From Caulobacter sp. NIBR2454 (GTDB lineage: Bacteria > Pseudomonadota > Alphaproteobacteria > Caulobacterales > Caulobacteraceae), in NCBI RefSeq assembly GCF_027474405.1, contig NZ_CP114871.1:1249001-1313000 (forward strand): a DNA stretch of 64,000 nt, given 5' to 3'. Under the pieces are notes generated by a model that made no database searches, was not told where the DNA came from, and was given only the letters and a program-made list of their open reading frames with translations. A program made the position numbers and the translations under genes. Numbering within the stretch: the first letter of the stretch is position 1; every line of letters begins with the position of its first letter. Positions 61,550 to 64,000 of the stretch are shown piece after piece.

Positions 61550-62566
61550 TTGAGCCGTGTCGTCTGCTTCGGCGAGGTGCTGCTGCGCCTGTCTGCTCCC
61601 ACCAATGAGCTGCTGCTGCAGTCGGCCCGGCTGAACGTCTGCGTCGGCGGGGCGGAGGCCAATGTGGCCGTGTCCCTGGCCAAGTTCGGCCACGATGCGG
61701 CGACGGTCTCGATCCTGCCTGACAATCCGCTTGGCCGCGCGGCCCGTGACGAGCTGCGCCGGCACGGGGTCGATACCCGTAGCCTGCGCTTTGTCGAAGG
61801 GCGGATGGGTCTGTACTTCCTGTCGCCTGGCGCGGTGGTGCGGCCGTCGGAGGTCACCTATGACCGCGCCGGCTCGGCCTTCGCCCTGGCCGGCGAGGAC
61901 GCCATCGACTGGGAGCGCGAACTGGACGGCGCCGACTGGTTCCACGTCTCGGGCGTGACGCCGGCGGTGGGGCCGGCCGCGGCCAATGCGGTGGTCAAGG
62001 CGGCCCAGACGGCCCGCAAGCTGGGCGTTCCGGTCAGCTTCGACGGCAACTATCGCGCCAAGATGTGGGCCGCCTGGAACGGTGACGGCCCGGCCGTGCT
62101 GCGCCAGATCCTGGACTGTGCGGATCTCGCCTTCGTCAACGACCGCGACATCGCCCTGATCCTGGGCGAGAGCTTCCTGGACGAGTCCGCCCAGGTGCGC
62201 CGCCGCAAGGCGGCCGAGCGGGCGTTCGAGGTGTTCCCGAACCTCAAGCGCATGACCTCGACCGTGCGGTTGACGCCGTCCGCCGACCATCACGAGCTGT
62301 CGGCGGTGATCCTGTCGCGCGACGGGGGCGAGCACATCACCCGCGCCTTCCCGCTGGCCGGAGTGGTGGACCGCATCGGCGGGGGCGACGCGTTCGCCGC
62401 CGGGGTGCTGCACGGCCTGCTGACCGGCATGGACGACGCCGACGCGGTGGAGTTCGGCCTGGCGGCCGGCGCCCTGAAGCACGCCGTGTTCGGCGACTTC
62501 AACCTGGTCTCGGCGACCGACGTGCAGGCCCTGCTCGACGGCGAAGGGCTGGACGTCAAGCGCTAG
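61550..62566 (+). CDS. kdgK: 2-dehydro-3-deoxygluconokinase
   Basis: Phosphorylates KDG to KDPG, the joining point with the Entner-Doudoroff pathway. 338 residues from a TTG at 61550 preceded by TAGGAGACCTAAG. PfkB family: VVCFGEVLLRLSAPTNELLL, RLNVCVGGAEANVAVSLAKF, ADWFHVSGVTPAVGPAAANA, and the active-site loop AGVVDRIGGGDAFAAGVLHG with the catalytic Asp. It is the last gene of the operon. KDPG aldolase (eda) is not nearby, so the pathway finishes elsewhere in the genome. Confidence 0.94.
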   Translation: MSRVVCFGEVLLRLSAPTNELLLQSARLNVCVGGAEANVAVSLAKFGHDAATVSILPDNPLGRAARDELRRHGVDTRSLRFVEGRMGLYFLSPGAVVRPSEVTYDRAGSAFALAGEDAIDWERELDGADWFHVSGVTPAVGPAAANAVVKAAQTARKLGVPVSFDGNYRAKMWAAWNGDGPAVLRQILDCADLAFVNDRDIALILGESFLDESAQVRRRKAAERAFEVFPNLKRMTSTVRLTPSADHHELSAVILSRDGGEHITRAFPLAGVVDRIGGGDAFAAGVLHGLLTGMDDADAVEFGLAAGALKHAVFGDFNLVSATDVQALLDGEGLDVKR

Positions 62567-62587
62567 GCGCCCGCGACCGGCCGGCCT

Positions 62588-63259
62588 CTATCGAAACAGG
62601 GCGCCGGCCACGATGAAGATGGCCAGCGCCGCGGCCGTGCCAAGGAGCGCGGTCGTCAGGCCGCGCAACGCCGTGATCTTCAGCTCGCGGGCGAACCACA
62701 GGGCCTGGACCGCCACGTACCAGACGAGGGCGATGGCGAGCAGCGCCAGGCCGGCGAGCAGGATCCAGGTGCGATGCGTCTGCAGGAGCGACGCCGAAAG
62801 ACTGACCGCCAGGGCGTAGGGCGCCGCCACATAGCACTGGGCGTAGAACGGCCCTTTCAGGGATTGCTGCATCAGCTTGATTCCGCGCCTGCGCAGCAGG
62901 ATCACGGCCATGACCAGCGGGAACAGGCCAAAGAAGATCACCCGCAGCATCAGCAGGCTGGAATCGTCATCGACCACGGCTGACAGCCCGTGGCGGTTGG
63001 CGATCATCGGACTGTCGCCCACCAGGGCCAGCTCGATCGCATGCGAGACCAGCACCGACAGGAACAGGAACAGGGGCGGGCTGACCGCGTCGTCGTACCG
63101 CTTGTCTTCGGTGTAGGTCAGTTCGCGCTCGGCATAGGTCATCATCGCCGCCGGCGAGCGCAGGGTGCGCCACAGGGTCAGCGGATAGAACAGCAGCCAG
63201 CTCATCACCCGGAAGATCAGCTCGTCCAGCGAGTTGAGCAGTTGGATCATGAAGTGCAT
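62588..63259 (-). CDS. Multi-pass membrane protein of unknown function
   Basis: 223 residues. Helices are predicted at about residues 58-78 (PPLFLFLSVLVSHAIELALV), 103-122 (MLRVIFFGLFPLVMAVILLR), 138-158 (FYAQCYVAAPYALAVSLSAS), 163-186 (TWILLAGLALLAIALVWYVA) and 199-220 (RGLTTALLGTAAALAIFIVA). The layout resembles Yip1-type or permease-like bacterial membrane proteins, without a recognised motif. It starts at 63259 and is convergent with kdgK, 21 bases apart. Function unknown. Confidence 0.75.
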   Translation of the reverse strand: MHFMIQLLNSLDELIFRVMSWLLFYPLTLWRTLRSPAAMMTYAERELTYTEDKRYDDAVSPPLFLFLSVLVSHAIELALVGDSPMIANRHGLSAVVDDDSSLLMLRVIFFGLFPLVMAVILLRRRGIKLMQQSLKGPFYAQCYVAAPYALAVSLSASLLQTHRTWILLAGLALLAIALVWYVAVQALWFARELKITALRGLTTALLGTAAALAIFIVAGALFR

Positions 63260-63433
63260 GGCGGGTCCCGCGTGGCGTGCGGGGTCAGTATGGGGTGGAA
63301 GCCGGGGTGAGGGAAAGCCGGCGCTGGCGCTCCGCGTGCTGTTCGCGCACCTCGGCGGGTCAGGTCCTGGTTTGAGGGCGGTAGTGGATTCTCCCTTCTC
63401 CCTCGATGGGAAAAGGAGGCCTTTCAGCTAACC

Positions 63434-63561
63434 CGTCATCCTCGCCCTTGTGGCGAGGATCCAGACACGGCTGAGGTCCTGAGTTCGTTGTGGTGGAGGC
63501 CGCTTCGCCCACGCGGCCGATGCGGAGTCTCTGGGCCCTAGGCACAAGGCCTAGGGTGACG
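63434..63561. repeat. Composite inverted repeat made of two palindromic arms
   Basis: Left arm CGTCATCCTCGCCCTTGTGG, with hairpin ATCCTCGCC/GGCGAGGAT (63438-63460), and right arm with hairpin CCCTAGGC/GCCTAGGG (63536-63556) ending GTGACG. The arms are imperfect inverse copies of each other over about 33 bases, each with a CTTGT/ACAAG loop, flanking a 65-base centre. This is the form of a REP-like intergenic element, probably present elsewhere in the genome. Confidence 0.7.
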
Positions 63562-63795
63562 AGGATTTTTGGGCACAGCTGAGCACCCCCACGGGCTTGA
63601 ACCCGAAAGGTTGGAAGGGCGGCGGAACGGCCTGGCCTGCGTCAGGCGAAAGAGGGTGGAGTTTGCCGGTTCGACGTAGGCCCGTCCGCTCCGCGCGATC
63701 GTTTTGCGAGAGCCGTCGGGGGGCTGCGCTCTTAACGCCTTTCCGACGATGCCCGCGACGGGCGGGCCCCCTCCAGCGAGGAGGTCCCGGACCGC

Positions 63796-63918
63796 ATGAG
63801 TGTACGCTCCCACGCCTGTGGCGACATCCGAGGGCGTCCTGTCACCGTCCGAACTGGGCCTGGCGAACCAGGGGCGGACGTGCCGATTGAGACGGAGGCT
63901 GCAAATGCCGCGCCCTGA
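63796..63918 (+). CDS. Possible small ORF or leader peptide
   Basis: 40 codons beginning MSVRSHACGDIRGRPVTVRT and ending in ETEAANAAP. GAGGAGG lies 12 bases before the ATG, slightly far. A second ATG at 63905 overlaps its end and remains open to the window edge (Arg/Ser/Pro-rich). It could be a leader peptide of a downstream gene or chance. No family is recognised. Confidence 0.22.
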   Translation: MSVRSHACGDIRGRPVTVRTGPGEPGADVPIETEAANAAP

Positions 63919-64000
63919 CGGGCCGCACGATCAGCAACGCGCCCGGCGGAGCGCTACCCGCTCGACCGCATCCCCGCCACAGCTACGGCGCTGGCCGCGC

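Larger units (their letters stand above)
63260..64000. other. 741-base tail without a recognisable gene
   Basis: No conserved protein or RNA family is recognisable to me here. It contains a degraded CTCCC/GGGAG palindrome near 63388-63415, the composite inverted repeat at 63434-63561, and a stretch (63562-63795) whose reading frames are rich in Arg, Pro and Gly and look non-coding. One short ORF with a ribosome binding site (63796-63918) is listed separately. A structured RNA or an upstream leader of a gene beyond the window is possible. Confidence 0.6.

Noticed and set aside
60695..62482. 595-codon minus-strand frame
   Set aside because: Antisense to kduD and kdgK, mirror composition.
63597..63890. 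97-codon plus-strand frame
   Set aside because: Arg/Pro/Gly-rich translation with no family and a start without a ribosome binding site.

Overview
The window looks like a chromosomal segment of a Caulobacter-type alphaproteobacterium. The DNA is GC-rich. It carries a Caulobacter-style flagellin locus (flmG, flbT, flaF, several short ~273 aa flagellins, flaG, flmH, flaEY) with sigma-54 promoters and CGGCA-N5-TGCCG (ftr-like) sites, and an alphaproteobacterial GAAC-N7-GAAC SOS box in front of ssb. I saw no insertion sequence, prophage, CRISPR array or rRNA operon. One tRNA gene, tRNA-Lys(TTT), is present.

Layout. 1-1113: end of an amtB-glnK nitrogen operon on the minus strand. 1442-8111: a small membrane protein, a secreted protein, glyQ-glyS and ppdK. 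8155-19374: a mixed block with a secreted duplicated-domain protein coupled to an amidohydrolase, a ketoacyl synthase III, an outer-membrane barrel, a sterol-desaturase family enzyme, an NrtR-like regulator coupled to an HD hydrolase, a universal stress protein behind a FixK-type box, a lipoprotein and a MoxR ATPase. 19535-30353: the flagellar filament island, with a methyltransferase, the flagellin glycosyltransferase FlmG, the FlbT/FlaF pair, three flagellins, FlaG, the acetyltransferase FlmH and FlaEY. 30422-36834: two small envelope proteins, ssb, a DMT permease, biotin genes bioD-bioF facing bioA, and sodC. 36983-45481: gyrA, coaD, two cyclophilins, an EEP-family membrane protein, queA-tgt and a secreted protein. 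45605-51868: a DUF885 protein, tRNA-Lys, xthA, panD facing panB-panC, and a lipoprotein esterase. 51933-62566: a hexuronate catabolic regulon. 62588 to the end: a membrane protein and a 741-base tail with palindromic repeats and no gene I can name.

The hexuronate block is the most coherent system. A LacI-family regulator (57259-58344) lies among an ExuT-like transporter, a FAH-family hydratase, a fructuronate/tagaturonate reductase, altronate dehydratase, uronate isomerase, KduI, KduD and KDG kinase. Three copies of a near-palindrome centred on ACCGGT sit exactly in the promoter gaps (54162-54175, 57155-57168, 58368-58381). The predicted route takes glucuronate or galacturonate, and 4-deoxy-5-keto-uronates from pectin or other polyuronides, to KDG and then KDPG. 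Mannonate dehydratase and KDPG aldolase are not in the window.

Points I would check first: the FAH-family enzyme inside the uronate regulon; a Tgt whose zinc-binding Cys-x-Cys-x-x-Cys reads Ser-x-Cys-x-x-Ser; a 192-base block shared without a difference by two flagellin genes; a change of base usage inside glyS; a FixK box before the stress protein; and a methyltransferase with a Trm112-like tail beside flmG. I did not find a clearly new defence or mobile system.
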